Part shown: piece by piece, positions 1-8,947 of the stretch
Position numbering within the stretch: the first letter of the stretch is position 1
Layout: each line of letters begins with the position of its first letter
From: Mycobacterium sp. E796
Lineage (GTDB): Bacteria; Actinomycetota; Actinomycetes; Mycobacteriales; Mycobacteriaceae
Length of the DNA: 64,000 nt
Assembly (NCBI RefSeq): GCF_001672815.1
Contig: NZ_LZKK01000267.1
Location: 32,837-96,836, forward strand
Direction: 5' to 3'
The notes under the pieces: generated by a model
The model's database searches: none
What the model was told of the DNA's origin: nothing
The model's input: only the letters and a program-made list of their open reading frames with translations
Position numbers and translations under genes: made by a program

Positions 1-851
1 GGTCCGAGGAAGGCGACCCGGGCGGCGTGCAACGACGCCTGCAGCGGACCTTGCCCGGCGGCCACGTAGTTCATTTCCAGGACCTCGCCGAACGCGAACG
101 AAAATCCGATAAATGAGCCGTAGGTCGCGACGTAGAGCGTCGCCAGGATCCAGGTGTCGCGCCGTACCAGAGCCGCTCGCGTGGGTTTGTGCTCGGCGCG
201 GGGCAATTCCATGTTGTCCAGGAAGCATGCCGACCCGAGCGCGGCCACCGACAACAGCACCAGATAAATCGCGCATACCCAGTAGGGCTGCCGGTTGCCG
301 GCGGTCGCGAGCACTAGCAGACCGATGACCTGGATCATCGGCACCCCAATGTTGCCACCGCCACCGGCAATGCCCAGCGCCGCGCCTTTGAGTCGCTGAG
401 GATAGAAGACGTTGACGTTGGCGACCGCCGCCGAGAAATTGCCGCCGCCCATACCCGTTAGCGCCGCACACACCAGATACATCCATAACGGCCGACCGGG
501 GTTGGCCAGCAGCAGAATCGTGCCGACTGTCGGGATCAACAGCACCAGCGAAGAGAACAACATCCAATTGCGGCCGCCGAACTTGGCCACCGCCGCCGCG
601 TACGGGATGCGCAGGCAGCCGCCGACGAGGGTTGCGGTGGCACCCAAGAGAAGCTTGTCGGCCGGCGAAAGGCCGTAGACAGATCTGGGCATGAACAACA
701 CCATCACCGACCAGATCGACCAGACCGAGTAGCCGACGTGCATCGCGAACACGGACCAGATCAGGTTCCGCCGGGCGATCTTCTTATTGCCGGCCTCCCA
801 AGCCGCGAGGTCCTCGGGATCCCAATTCGAAATGCGTTGCGCCCGACTCAT
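1..851 (-). CDS. NarK/NarU-type nitrate/nitrite MFS transporter (3' end outside window)
   Basis: Major facilitator expected to move nitrate or nitrite across the inner membrane. The ATG at 851 begins MSRAQRISNWDPED, and the frame stays open to base 1, so about 283 N-terminal residues are present. The opening ISNWDPED, the IARRNLIWSVF segment before the first helix and the KFGGRNW cytoplasmic loop closely resemble mycobacterial NarK3/NarU proteins rather than the shorter NarK2 type. Several hydrophobic helices follow, including a glycine-rich GGGNIG signature of nitrate porters. No respiratory nitrate reductase genes lie on the visible side, so its metabolic partner cannot be judged. The direction of transport (uptake or export) is not determined by sequence. 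Confidence 0.85.
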   Translation of the reverse strand, partial: MSRAQRISNWDPEDLAAWEAGNKKIARRNLIWSVFAMHVGYSVWSIWSVMVLFMPRSVYGLSPADKLLLGATATLVGGCLRIPYAAAVAKFGGRNWMLFSSLVLLIPTVGTILLLANPGRPLWMYLVCAALTGMGGGNFSAAVANVNVFYPQRLKGAALGIAGGGGNIGVPMIQVIGLLVLATAGNRQPYWVCAIYLVLLSVAALGSACFLDNMELPRAEHKPTRAALVRRDTWILATLYVATYGSFIGFSFAFGEVLEMNYVAAGQGPLQASLHAARVAFLG

Positions 852-1375
852 CGACAATCCCCCAAAATTTCCGTGACCAAGAGCGGCTCACGACGACGCT
901 AAGCACGAAAGCTCCAAGGTGACGTACGAGTAGCTGTGAGTTGTCAACGAATTCAGCGCATCGGGCACGGCTGTTCTGCTGAAATCGCAATCGATACAAA
1001 GTAATTCTCGCTCGATAAGCCAAAGTTGTTAATCATCAACGCCTTACAGGTGGGTAGAAGGCCCGCGCACGGCATTTCGTACCATCGGTCGACGGTTTAC
1101 GAAATATTGGTAGGCAGCGGGCTTTGCGGAGAAGCCCATGCCTATCATGTCCGGTCCGATGACGGTGAACCGGTTTGTCAGCATGGGCCAGAACGGCGCC
1201 TAGTCAAAGGTTGTGACAACCATCCGCTGCTCACCGATGTAATCGCTGCACCTTCTCGGAACGACTCGACAGCCGCTACTTCCTAACGCTGCCAGACACA
1301 CCACAGTCACCGCTGGCCGGACCCCTGAACACGTGCACGAGACTGTAGTCCAGTGAGACAACGTCGACCCAAGGG
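852..1375. other. Intergenic stretch upstream of the nitrate transporter
   Basis: No convincing gene is visible in about 520 bases; short open frames lack family resemblance and good ribosome sites. Two structures stand out. A perfect hairpin, GGGCTT/AAGCCC with a 7-base loop, lies at 1119-1137. An odd palindrome, GGTTGT-G-ACAACC, lies at 1209-1221. The bases just upstream of the transporter (about 860-1040) are more A/T-rich than the rest of the region, as expected for a promoter, but I cannot place -10 and -35 boxes with confidence. Confidence 0.4.
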
Positions 1376-1831
1376 TTATGGCGCCACCAACGCCCAGAAC
1401 ACGCCTACATCGAAGTGGTTGGTCGACGGATCGGGATCGCCGTAGATCTCCCACCGAGGGCCGGCCATCCGGTACCCGTTCGCCTGGCTCCACTCGCACA
1501 CCGCCTGATGAGTGTTGCCGATCTGGGCGATCGGGCCAGTGTGACTGGCGGTGGCGACGAGCCCGCCCGGAAGCGTTGACGCGACCACATGACCGGCAGG
1601 TTCGAATGAGCCGCTTACCTCAACGCCGACTTCAACGTTGGGGACATCGTCCTTGTAGAGCATGATGTTGTGCCCCCGCTTGTAGAGCCCCACTGGAGCG
1701 TCACCCCGGAGAAAGCTCCACACGCTGTCCAGCATCGGCCCCCACATCTTGGGGAACTCCGCCCACGTAGCCACCGCCGCTACCACCGCTGTCGGCGTCG
1801 GTTCGACGAACTTAACGGTCACGACAGTCAT
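1376..1831 (-). CDS. GyrI-like / effector-binding domain protein
   Basis: A 151-residue soluble protein starting MTVVTVKFVEPTP. It looks like a stand-alone SRPBCC/GyrI-like (AraC effector-binding) domain: an N-terminal strand ending in a Pro-rich turn, a WAEFPKMWGPMLDSV helix, an alternating-strand core with EVGVEV, and a GPRWEIYGDP strand-turn near the C-terminus. Such domains bind small hydrophobic ligands; the ligand here is unknown. I chose the ATG at 1831 over an in-frame TTG nine bases upstream. The gene stands alone just outside the left end of the tRNA-Pro island, so its promoter region (1832-1970) is chromosomal DNA next to the island junction. Confidence 0.65.
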   Translation of the reverse strand: MTVVTVKFVEPTPTAVVAAVATWAEFPKMWGPMLDSVWSFLRGDAPVGLYKRGHNIMLYKDDVPNVEVGVEVSGSFEPAGHVVASTLPGGLVATASHTGPIAQIGNTHQAVCEWSQANGYRMAGPRWEIYGDPDPSTNHFDVGVFWALVAP

Positions 1832-1971
1832 CGGCGCCAACCCTACGCCGCATCATGTCCTGACATGGGAGTGCAAGGCCGGGAGCATATCGTTTGTGGT
1901 CGCGGCGCCGATGCCGCAAAGCAGCACGTGCGACCGCGTCGGGCTGACGGTCGTCGTCGGGCTGACATCGC

Positions 1972-2017
1972 CGGGCTGACAGGATTTGAACCTGCGACCA
2001 CTTGGACCCCCGGGTCC
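1972..2017 (-). repeat. Displaced 3' half of tRNA-Pro (left island junction)
   Basis: Bases 1972-2004 are identical over 33 nt to the acceptor, T-arm and variable part of the intact tRNA-Pro at 6434-6507 and lie in the same orientation. With one extra base, similarity continues through the anticodon-side run ACCCCC and then stops. No matching 5' half follows, so this cannot fold as a tRNA. The break point sits in a perfect inverted repeat, GGACCC-CC-GGGTCC (2004-2017). This is the usual footprint of integration into a tRNA 3' end, with the intact gene kept on the other side of the insert. Confidence 0.8.
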
Positions 2018-2221
2018 GATATATATTCGCGCGCAGTTGATTTCCGGTAGAAACACTGCGAAGTCCATTGCTGTACAGCCTCATTTTTGATCGCTCATCG
2101 CGTTGCCGGCTTTTTCTAGAGGTTTCCGGCACCCTTTATTGGCGTCAGCAGGAGACTGGCGGCTGCCGGCAGGTCCACGAAATCGGCTGGCTGCCCTCGC
2201 AATTGGGCCGATGGTTGGCGG

Positions 2222-2944
<723 letters not shown>

Positions 2945-3004
2945 CTAAATGCGGCCAACGCGCGGCACAGCGGTTTTGATCCCGCCGGATCTGTGAAATC
3001 GCTC

Positions 3005-3592
3005 TCAGCGCGCCAGGCCTCGCATTGCCGCGTCCACGATCGCGTCGGCGGCGTTGCGATCAAGTGCGGCGTGACCGGCGACCAGCCGGTACATCGCGGG
3101 CCCGAAGATCAGGTCGATCGCGGCATCTGCATCCACGTCGGGCCGCAGCTCCCCCCGCGCGATGCCGCGGTCCAAGATCGCCCGCACCAATTCCCGTCGA
3201 GAGCCCACGAGGTGCTCCCGCAGTTCCTTGCCGATCTGGGGATCGAACTGCGCCTCCCCGATCAGTTGGGCATACGCTCGGCCATTTTTGCTGCGGTAGA
3301 AGCGGATCAGACCCCGGAGCGCTTGTCGGAAGTCTTCATCCGCTGACCCCGTGTCCGGGTCCGGCGACTCCTTCGCCATTTCCGACAGGAACGCCTCGAC
3401 TGCCACCGCGTATTTGTTCGGCCACCACTTGTAGATCGTCGCCTTGCTCACGCCGGCACGGGTGGCGATCTCGTCGGTCGTCATCGCACGCAGGCCCACC
3501 TCGTTGATCAATTCCGACGTGGCGCGCAGCACGGCCGAACGGGACTGCTCGCTGCGCGGCCGGCCCGGACGAGACCTCGGATCCTCAGCCAC
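3005..3592 (-). CDS. TetR/AcrR-family transcriptional regulator
   Basis: A 195-residue repressor. The N-terminal helix-turn-helix (about residues 15-62) has the TetR signature MTTDEIATRAGVSKATIYKW followed by WPNK. The C-terminal part is an all-helical ligand and dimerisation domain of the type often found in actinobacterial regulators with the RPRSEQSR opening. It is oriented like the aquaporin gene, 93 bases upstream of it, and a related palindrome lies ahead of each gene (2927-2944, 3616-3630), so autorepression plus control of the channel is the simplest model. The ligand cannot be predicted. It sits within the tRNA-Pro island. Confidence 0.88.
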   Translation of the reverse strand: MAEDPRSRPGRPRSEQSRSAVLRATSELINEVGLRAMTTDEIATRAGVSKATIYKWWPNKYAVAVEAFLSEMAKESPDPDTGSADEDFRQALRGLIRFYRSKNGRAYAQLIGEAQFDPQIGKELREHLVGSRRELVRAILDRGIARGELRPDVDADAAIDLIFGPAMYRLVAGHAALDRNAADAIVDAAMRGLAR

Positions 3593-3615
3593 CCGTCACC
3601 TCTACGACCAAAAAC

Positions 3616-3630
3616 TGAACCCAACGTTCA
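3616..3630. promoter_or_regulatory. Candidate autoregulatory TetR operator
   Basis: TGAAC-CCAAC-GTTCA is an inverted repeat 23 bases upstream of the TetR start. Its left part, AAAACTGAAC (3611-3620), matches the operator before the aquaporin base for base. Confidence 0.5.
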
Positions 3631-3691
3631 CAATTATGCAGCGCGGCGGCCTGCGCCGGGTCTCCTCTACGGGCAGCGACTTAGCGTGTGC

Positions 3692-3955
3692 CTATTCATC
3701 TCGCCGGGAGTATCGGTCGATGTGGGCGAGGAAGTGCCGTAGCACTTCCTCAAGCGCTTCGAGTTGCGGCCAGTGCCCGATGTCGTCGGCGAGCATCACC
3801 ACGTCGGCGTCGGGGATCACCTCGGCGTAGCGGCACGCCATCTGGGCACCGGAGTTGGGGTCGACGGGCCCGTCGATCAACCGCATCGAGACCCCTGTCG
3901 CGTTCGGGTTGATCTGGTCCAAGGCGGCCCTTATGTCAGTCCACTCCCGCTCAAG
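3692..3955 (-). pseudogene. C-terminal remnant of an alpha/beta hydrolase
   Basis: The readable part covers about 88 residues, ending at the stop at 3692. It contains the last third of an alpha/beta hydrolase: the late-strand segment MRLIDGPVDPNSG, where Asp of the catalytic triad is expected, and DDIGHWPQLEA, where the catalytic His is expected. The nucleophile elbow and the whole N-terminal half are absent. Upstream of about 3955 the frame drifts into unrelated sequence and reaches a stop codon near 4004. A TTG at 3922 could start a 76-residue product, but that could not form a working hydrolase. I read it as a gene truncated during assembly of the island. Confidence 0.65.
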
Positions 3956-4079
3956 GAATCGTCCATTTTGGGCCTGTTTATATTTTCCCGATGTGTAAAC
4001 TGGTCAACCATGACGCCGTTTGGCGGCTTATGCTCACGGGACGGACGCCTTACAAGTTGCGTGGCGACGGCCTGAAATC

Positions 4080-6389
4080 ATGAAGGAGCCTAGGCGGTTA
4101 ACGAAACTACGTGCCTGGATCTTCGTCGCGATGGCGGTCTTCAGCGTGGCGGCGGGTCTCTTCGCCGGCATACATGCAGGTCATAAGCCTGTCGAACACC
4201 GCCTCGAAAACGACTGTCCTACGGCTCGTGACATCAATTCACATGTGGTCATCAATGTTTCAGGCAAAAACAGCCGCCTGAATCTCAGTTCCACGTTGGA
4301 AGTCCGCTTGCAAGGCGTGAATCCTCCAGATCCGATCAGGCCTCATTTGGATTTTGCGGCTGGTGCTTCCTTCTTCACCGAATGCTTTGTCCCGACAATG
4401 CTCGCGGCGAAGCTGCAATACCTCGATTGGTCCAACGGTTCGATTACAGCGCGTTTCGATCTAAAATCCAGCGTGAATATGGGTGCGCCGCGTCCCGGTG
4501 ACCCGTTTCAGCCCCTAGTTTTCGCGGCGATCGGGTTCCCACACTCCAGCCTGACGGTGGCCCCGTGCGGTTGGCCAAAACCTAGCGCGAGTGGACTAGT
4601 CTGCAATCCGAACAGTCGAACCACCATCGACGTGCAGGTGCCCAGTTCATCCGGCTTTGAGCCGGTCGCCCAGCCGTTCCCGCGGCACACCGAGCACAAA
4701 GACAACGACGTCCACACCTACATCTACACGTGGTCGTTCCCCGGACCGTCCGCGCCGCCGGTAACGGTCTCGACCGACCTTCCACTACAGGCCCTTGCGG
4801 TTGGATACCTTAAGTCCCCGCATGTGACAAAGTGTGACGATATTCCGGCGTTGGATTTGAACGTGCGCTTCTTGGCGTATGGCTTGTCGTCGTTTGTGGC
4901 GCTGCTGATCGGGTCATTTGCGTTGTGGAGGTCGGCCGCAGGGTGGAGGCTGGCGGGGATCACTCTTGGAGCATTGGGACTCGGCAGCCTCTTACTGAAG
5001 TGCTCCGGCGTGTGGACTGGTATCTATGCGACGGTCGCCTGGTTGATCGTGTTATTGGCGGCTGCTCGGAGCTGGCGCTCCGCTGTCGTAGGGATCCTCG
5101 CCGCAGCTGTGGCTTTCTCGGCGCCGTGGCTGCCGGATGTTGTGCCCACAGGCGTGGCGCTGGCCATCGCCTTCACAGTGTTGGCGGTGACAGCTCTCGC
5201 TGAACTGTTCCGTCGGCTGATGCAAGCATTCGACTTGAGGGACGACACTGCAGCAACCGACCACCAGTTCCGCAATATAGTCACCTGCGTCGGCATAGTG
5301 GGGTTGTCATTCTTGTTCGCATTCGGACTAGGCGAGAGGGCAATAGGACCGGACGGAAACCTAGAGTTCACTATCACAGGCATGCCAGGCAAGATGATCA
5401 TGACCAGCCTTAACGGCAGCTTGCCCCTGTTACAGCTCGGCGCTCTGATTGCGGTCGCGTTCTTGGCTGTCGAGCGCCCCTCGCAGAGCCGAGTACGCCC
5501 AGCGTGGGTATTGCCCGCCGGCTTGGCGTTGATGTTGGGTCTCGCCGCGCCGTGGTCACAAAACCGTGAGGACGTTCTCGTCCAAATCATCTCCGGGCTT
5601 TTATCCCCGTTGCAGGTGGTGATCATTTGGATTGGTTTCCGCCGGTGGCTCAAGCCGCAGGATCCAGACGACTCCGACGATAATGAGCCCTCCTTTCGCA
5701 AGAAGCTACTGCTCAAGGCCGCGAAAAGCCCTGCCACCAAAAGCGCCGCGGATCTCGCCTCCGCGAAAGCTGGCCACGACCTATTAGAAGCGGGGCCTCG
5801 CTACACTAAAATAGGAAATGCGCGTCGAGCAGCGACGCTTGCTGGTTACCTGTCTGTTCCTTTGGTTCTGTATTTTGTCTGGACGACCCTCGGGCAAGCC
5901 CACGACGCCCTCACGGGGAATGAGGGCGTTTTGATGGTGTTTGCTGCTCTCGTTACTGAGGCGGCGCGCTGGGTGGTCAGTGGATTCGTCTTCGGATTCT
6001 TCTATACAAAGATTCCCGGCCGTGTCGGCCCAGAGAAAGCCATCTGGTTCGCCGGACTGTGGGTACTCAGCTGCCTGGTACCTACGGCGGTTGCGAGGGG
6101 TTTTTCGGTTGATCTGTCACAACAGTTCATATATCGCAGTGCGCAATTCGCGCTTTTCATCATCATTCTTGCGGTGCTGGTCGACCTTGCCACCATCAAG
6201 TCAGCTGGCGGCACGTGGCGGGACCTGCGCACCGTGTATTCGCTGCAAAACTACGGCGAGGTTGTCGCCGCCGTCGCCCCGGCGGCATTCTTGGCAGTGA
6301 CATTGGCGCAACAGATTATCGCTGGCTCCGGTTTCGATGTTGCCGAGTCATTCTTTGGTGGAATCAAAAACGTGATTCCGCCAAAGTGA
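4080..6389 (+). CDS. Large polytopic membrane protein with N-terminal extracytoplasmic domain, unknown function
   Basis: A 769-residue protein. A first membrane segment (about residues 12-34) is followed by an outside domain of about 230 residues with several Cys, including a TECF pair and a CGWPK...GLVCNP pair that may form disulfides. About fourteen further hydrophobic helices follow, interrupted by a hydrophilic cytoplasmic loop rich in Asp, Lys and Ala (about residues 520-575). I do not recognise the family; large uncharacterised actinobacterial membrane proteins of this design exist. I chose the ATG at 4080 (MKEPRRLTKLRAW) over upstream in-frame non-ATG codons, because Arg/Lys just before the first helix is typical, though no strong ribosome site is seen. 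GC content and codon use are lower than in all neighbours, indicating transfer. It ends 45 bases from the tRNA-Pro. Confidence 0.75.
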   Translation: MKEPRRLTKLRAWIFVAMAVFSVAAGLFAGIHAGHKPVEHRLENDCPTARDINSHVVINVSGKNSRLNLSSTLEVRLQGVNPPDPIRPHLDFAAGASFFTECFVPTMLAAKLQYLDWSNGSITARFDLKSSVNMGAPRPGDPFQPLVFAAIGFPHSSLTVAPCGWPKPSASGLVCNPNSRTTIDVQVPSSSGFEPVAQPFPRHTEHKDNDVHTYIYTWSFPGPSAPPVTVSTDLPLQALAVGYLKSPHVTKCDDIPALDLNVRFLAYGLSSFVALLIGSFALWRSAAGWRLAGITLGALGLGSLLLKCSGVWTGIYATVAWLIVLLAAARSWRSAVVGILAAAVAFSAPWLPDVVPTGVALAIAFTVLAVTALAELFRRLMQAFDLRDDTAATDHQFRNIVTCVGIVGLSFLFAFGLGERAIGPDGNLEFTITGMPGKMIMTSLNGSLPLLQLGALIAVAFLAVERPSQSRVRPAWVLPAGLALMLGLAAPWSQNREDVLVQIISGLLSPLQVVIIWIGFRRWLKPQDPDDSDDNEPSFRKKLLLKAAKSPATKSAADLASAKAGHDLLEAGPRYTKIGNARRAATLAGYLSVPLVLYFVWTTLGQAHDALTGNEGVLMVFAALVTEAARWVVSGFVFGFFYTKIPGRVGPEKAIWFAGLWVLSCLVPTAVARGFSVDLSQQFIYRSAQFALFIIILAVLVDLATIKSAGGTWRDLRTVYSLQNYGEVVAAVAPAAFLAVTLAQQIIAGSGFDVAESFFGGIKNVIPPK

Positions 6390-6410
6390 ACGTAAGTTCA
6401 GAGCTATCCC

Positions 6411-6426
6411 GATGTCCTGAGACATC
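6411..6426. repeat. Perfect inverted repeat beside tRNA-Pro
   Basis: GATGTC-CTGA-GACATC lies between the end of the membrane-protein gene and the tRNA 3' end. A related palindrome, CATGTC-CT-GACATG, lies at 1854-1867 outside the left junction. It could be a terminator for the membrane protein, an integrase arm site or a fragment of an insertion-sequence end; the sequence does not decide. Confidence 0.35.
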
Positions 6427-6433
6427 ACATGCG

Positions 6434-6507
6434 TCGGGCTGACAGGATTTGAACCTGCGACCACTTGACCCCCAGTCAAGTGCGCTACCAAACTGCGCCA
6501 CAGCCCG
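6434..6507 (-). tRNA. tRNA-Pro(GGG)
   Basis: A 74-nt cloverleaf read on the minus strand. The acceptor stem is CGGGCTG/CAGCCCG with discriminator A and no encoded CCA. The D-arm is GCGC...GCGC, the anticodon stem CTTGA/TCAAG with loop CTGGGGG gives anticodon GGG (Pro), and the T-arm is GCAGG-TTCAAAT-CCTGT. Its 3' half is the target duplicated at 1972-2004, marking it as the integration site of the adjacent island. Confidence 0.95.
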
Positions 6508-6567
6508 CATGCCGCCTGAATCACCGGCAGCAGGTCGACAGCCTACCGCAGACGAGCCGCCACCTTA

Positions 6568-7314
6568 CTAATGCCCGAGCGAACTGCGCGTCTTCTCCAC
6601 CCAGGCCAGCAGCGCCTCGGCTAGTTCAGACTCGCGGCGGTAGAACCGCTGCGCCGGCACGGGCACGCTGACCGCCACCAGCTGCTCGCTCACCCCGGGT
6701 AGCACGGCGCCGACGGCGCAGACACCTTCGGTCTGTTCCTCGCGGTCGTAGGCAAGCCCTTCGGCGCGGACGCGGTCGAGCTCCTTGCGCAGCGCCGCCG
6801 GGGTCGTGATCGTGTTATCGGTCAGCCGGGCCAGCCGGCTGGGCAGGACCTGCGCCTGCTGCTCGGGCGGCAGACTCGCCAGCAGCGCCTTGCCATTGGC
6901 GCAGCAGTGCAACGGAAATGACTCCCCCACCGCGCTGATCGCCCGCAGCCGGTGCGGCGAGACGACCTGGTCGACGAACGTCGCGCGCTCACCATCGAGG
7001 ATCGACAGGTCCACCGTCTCCTCCACCTCGCGCGACAGCTCCTCCATAAACGGGTGCACGTCCATCACCACGCCGAGCCGCACGGTGGCGGCCATCCGTG
7101 CGATCTCGGGCCCGAGCCGATACGGGCCGCGGGCCCCCCGCCAGGCCACGAGGCCCTCGTCGTCCAGCGCGCCGAGGATCCGGCTGACAGTGGAGCGCGC
7201 CATGCCCAGCCGCTCGCCGATCTCGGCCTGGCTTAACCCTCCCGGGTGCGCTTGCAGCAGCCGCAGGATTTCGCCTGCGCGGGAGATGACCTGGATGCCG
7301 CCGTCGGACGTCAC
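6568..7314 (-). CDS. IclR-family transcriptional regulator
   Basis: A 248-residue regulator with an N-terminal winged helix-turn-helix (about residues 5-65, with LSQAEIGERLGMARSTVSRI as the recognition unit) and a C-terminal GAF-like effector domain containing the family features FVDQVVSPH, HCCANGKA and GLAYDREE. The GTG at 7314 overlaps the stop of the cyclase gene as GTGA, so it is the last gene of the SDR-cyclase-IclR operon. Paired CGGGT/ACCCG inverted repeats ahead of the operon (8948-8963, 9034-9048) are plausible targets. H37Rv has a similar SDR, cyclase and IclR set near Rv1714-Rv1719. Confidence 0.9.
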   Translation of the reverse strand: MTSDGGIQVISRAGEILRLLQAHPGGLSQAEIGERLGMARSTVSRILGALDDEGLVAWRGARGPYRLGPEIARMAATVRLGVVMDVHPFMEELSREVEETVDLSILDGERATFVDQVVSPHRLRAISAVGESFPLHCCANGKALLASLPPEQQAQVLPSRLARLTDNTITTPAALRKELDRVRAEGLAYDREEQTEGVCAVGAVLPGVSEQLVAVSVPVPAQRFYRRESELAEALLAWVEKTRSSLGH

Positions 7315-8141
7315 GCCGCATGTCCCGTCTCGAGGCGGTAGGTCCCGGAGGGGTCGACCATCGCGACCAGCCGCACGATGCAGCCGTCGCCGCCCACCCA
7401 GCGCCATGGGAACGCGGCGAATGTGACGCGCTTGCCGGTGACCTTGTCCAGGTCTCCCCCGACGTTCTCGAAACCGTAGATGCCCTTGGATAGGATCGCG
7501 CGGTGACACGGCTCCCACTCCGGGAAATCATCGAGCACCTTGCGGCCGGTTGCCTCCTCGTATTCCCTTACCGCCCAAGGTAATAGGCCGCCGGTGTGTT
7601 CCGCCGGGCCGTGTGGGGCGATCGCCGTGGCCATCGGGTGATCCAGCGCCTGAGTGTCGGTGCCGACGGCCTTGACGCCCTTGGCCGCAAACCACTCCCC
7701 TGCCTCCTTGTAAAAACCCGGCGAGTAGGCGTAGTACTCGGCGCTGTCGGCATAAGTGTGGTGCCAGCCGGTGTTGACGATGACGATGTCGCCGGGTCGG
7801 ATCTGCGGCGTCGCGTTCTCAAGGTCGTCGGCGGTGACGACCTCCCACTTCTTCTTTGGGATCGAGACGACGACGCCGGTGCCGAAGAACGCGCTGAGCG
7901 GGATCTCGTCCAGGAAGGGGGTTCCCTCGATGACGTGCGCGGGCGCGTCGATATGGGTGCCGGAATGCATTACGGTGGTGACCTTTTGGGTCAGCACCCG
8001 GCTTTTCGCCATGTTGTGCAGGCGCTCGATCTTCACATCCTCGAAGTACGGCCACGCCGGCACGCCATGCCCCCAGGGATGGGACAGGTCGTAGAACTCC
8101 AGCTTCGACTCGGCTTCACCGAGGGGCCAACTGATACTCAT
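7311..8141 (-). CDS. Cyclase / kynurenine-formamidase-like metal-dependent hydrolase
   Basis: A 276-residue enzyme of the cyclase family (PF04199), which hydrolyses amide or ester bonds in small molecules using a divalent metal. The signature HSGTHIDAPAH occurs near residue 60, with further conserved VNTGWHH and the DTQALDHP segment typical of the active-site region. ATG at 8141 follows AAGGAAACC. It lies 13 bases after the SDR gene and overlaps the IclR gene, so the three are one transcription unit. The substrate is unknown; the company of a dehydrogenase and an IclR regulator points to catabolism of a cyclic or amide-bearing compound. Confidence 0.85.
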   Translation of the reverse strand: MSISWPLGEAESKLEFYDLSHPWGHGVPAWPYFEDVKIERLHNMAKSRVLTQKVTTVMHSGTHIDAPAHVIEGTPFLDEIPLSAFFGTGVVVSIPKKKWEVVTADDLENATPQIRPGDIVIVNTGWHHTYADSAEYYAYSPGFYKEAGEWFAAKGVKAVGTDTQALDHPMATAIAPHGPAEHTGGLLPWAVREYEEATGRKVLDDFPEWEPCHRAILSKGIYGFENVGGDLDKVTGKRVTFAAFPWRWVGGDGCIVRLVAMVDPSGTYRLETGHAA

Positions 8142-8154
8142 GGTTTCCTTCCAA

Positions 8155-8922
8155 TCAACACGCGGTGTAGCCGCCGTCGAGATACATCACCTGGCCGGTG
8201 AAGAAGCTCGACGCGTCGCTGAGCAGATAGATGAGTGCGCCGACGAAGTCGTCGGGCTCGGCGAAGCGGCGCAACGGGATTCGCGCGAACATCGCCTCGC
8301 GCGTTTGGCGGCCCTTCTCGTCGGCGGCGAACATCCATTGGGTCACCTCGGACCGGAAAACCGTTGGCGCAAGGGCATTCACCCGGATGCCGTCGGGTCC
8401 CCACTCTGCGGCCAGGCTCTTGGCCAACAGGTCGGTGGCCCCCTTCGACGGGCAGTAGGCGCTGTAGCCGGCGGCGTGGCCGAGGGAGCCGCGCACCGAT
8501 GAGACCAGCACGACGCTGCCCCCGGTGCCCTGCTCCAACAGCACCCGCCCGGCCGCCTGGCACACCAGCCAGGCGCCGCGGGCGTTGGCGCCCATCACCT
8601 TGTCGTAGTCCTCGACGGCCATCTCGGTGATCGGCGCGACGTGGTTCATGCCGGATGCCACCAAGACCCCGTCAAGGCGGCCGTGCCGAGCGACCGCCGC
8701 CTCCACCATCTCTTCAGCATCGGCGGGTGTCTCGGGCCGGCGGGTGACGACGGCGGCGTCGAGGCCGGCCTCGTCGACCAGTTGGGCCAGTCCTGTGGCG
8801 TTGCCGCCGGCCAGCGTCAGCCGCGCCCCGGCTTCGGACAATGCGCGGGCCGCGACACTGCCCAGGGCGCCCGTCGCGCCGGTGATCAGTATCGACTTGT
8901 CCTGAACACTGAACAGCTTCAT
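8155..8922 (-). CDS. Short-chain dehydrogenase/reductase
   Basis: A 255-residue classical SDR that uses NAD(P)(H) on an unknown alcohol or ketone. The cofactor motif TGATGALG is near residue 14, followed by the ANARG strand, the VSSVRGS catalytic Ser segment, the YSAYCPSKG catalytic Tyr-x-x-x-Lys segment and a C-terminal YLDGGY typical of the family. The ATG at 8922 is preceded by GGAG. It is the first gene of the SDR-cyclase-IclR operon, and the likely operators lie within 130 bases upstream. H37Rv has an SDR (Rv1714) directly after der, matching this position. Confidence 0.9.
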   Translation of the reverse strand: MKLFSVQDKSILITGATGALGSVAARALSEAGARLTLAGGNATGLAQLVDEAGLDAAVVTRRPETPADAEEMVEAAVARHGRLDGVLVASGMNHVAPITEMAVEDYDKVMGANARGAWLVCQAAGRVLLEQGTGGSVVLVSSVRGSLGHAAGYSAYCPSKGATDLLAKSLAAEWGPDGIRVNALAPTVFRSEVTQWMFAADEKGRQTREAMFARIPLRRFAEPDDFVGALIYLLSDASSFFTGQVMYLDGGYTAC

Positions 8923-8947
8923 CGCTGTCTCCGTAATTCCTACGATG

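Noticed and set aside
1026..1286. 86-codon frame upstream of the nitrate transporter
   Set aside because: No ribosome site, no recognisable domain and codon use unlike the neighbours. Better read as control region.
1969..2017. Second complete tRNA gene at the left junction
   Set aside because: Only the 3' half matches tRNA-Pro; the 5' anticodon strand, D-arm and acceptor partner are missing, so it cannot fold into a tRNA.
4508..5740. Minus-strand frames opposite the island membrane protein
   Set aside because: They lack hydrophobic or domain patterns and overlap a continuous 769-codon gene with a clear membrane-protein profile.
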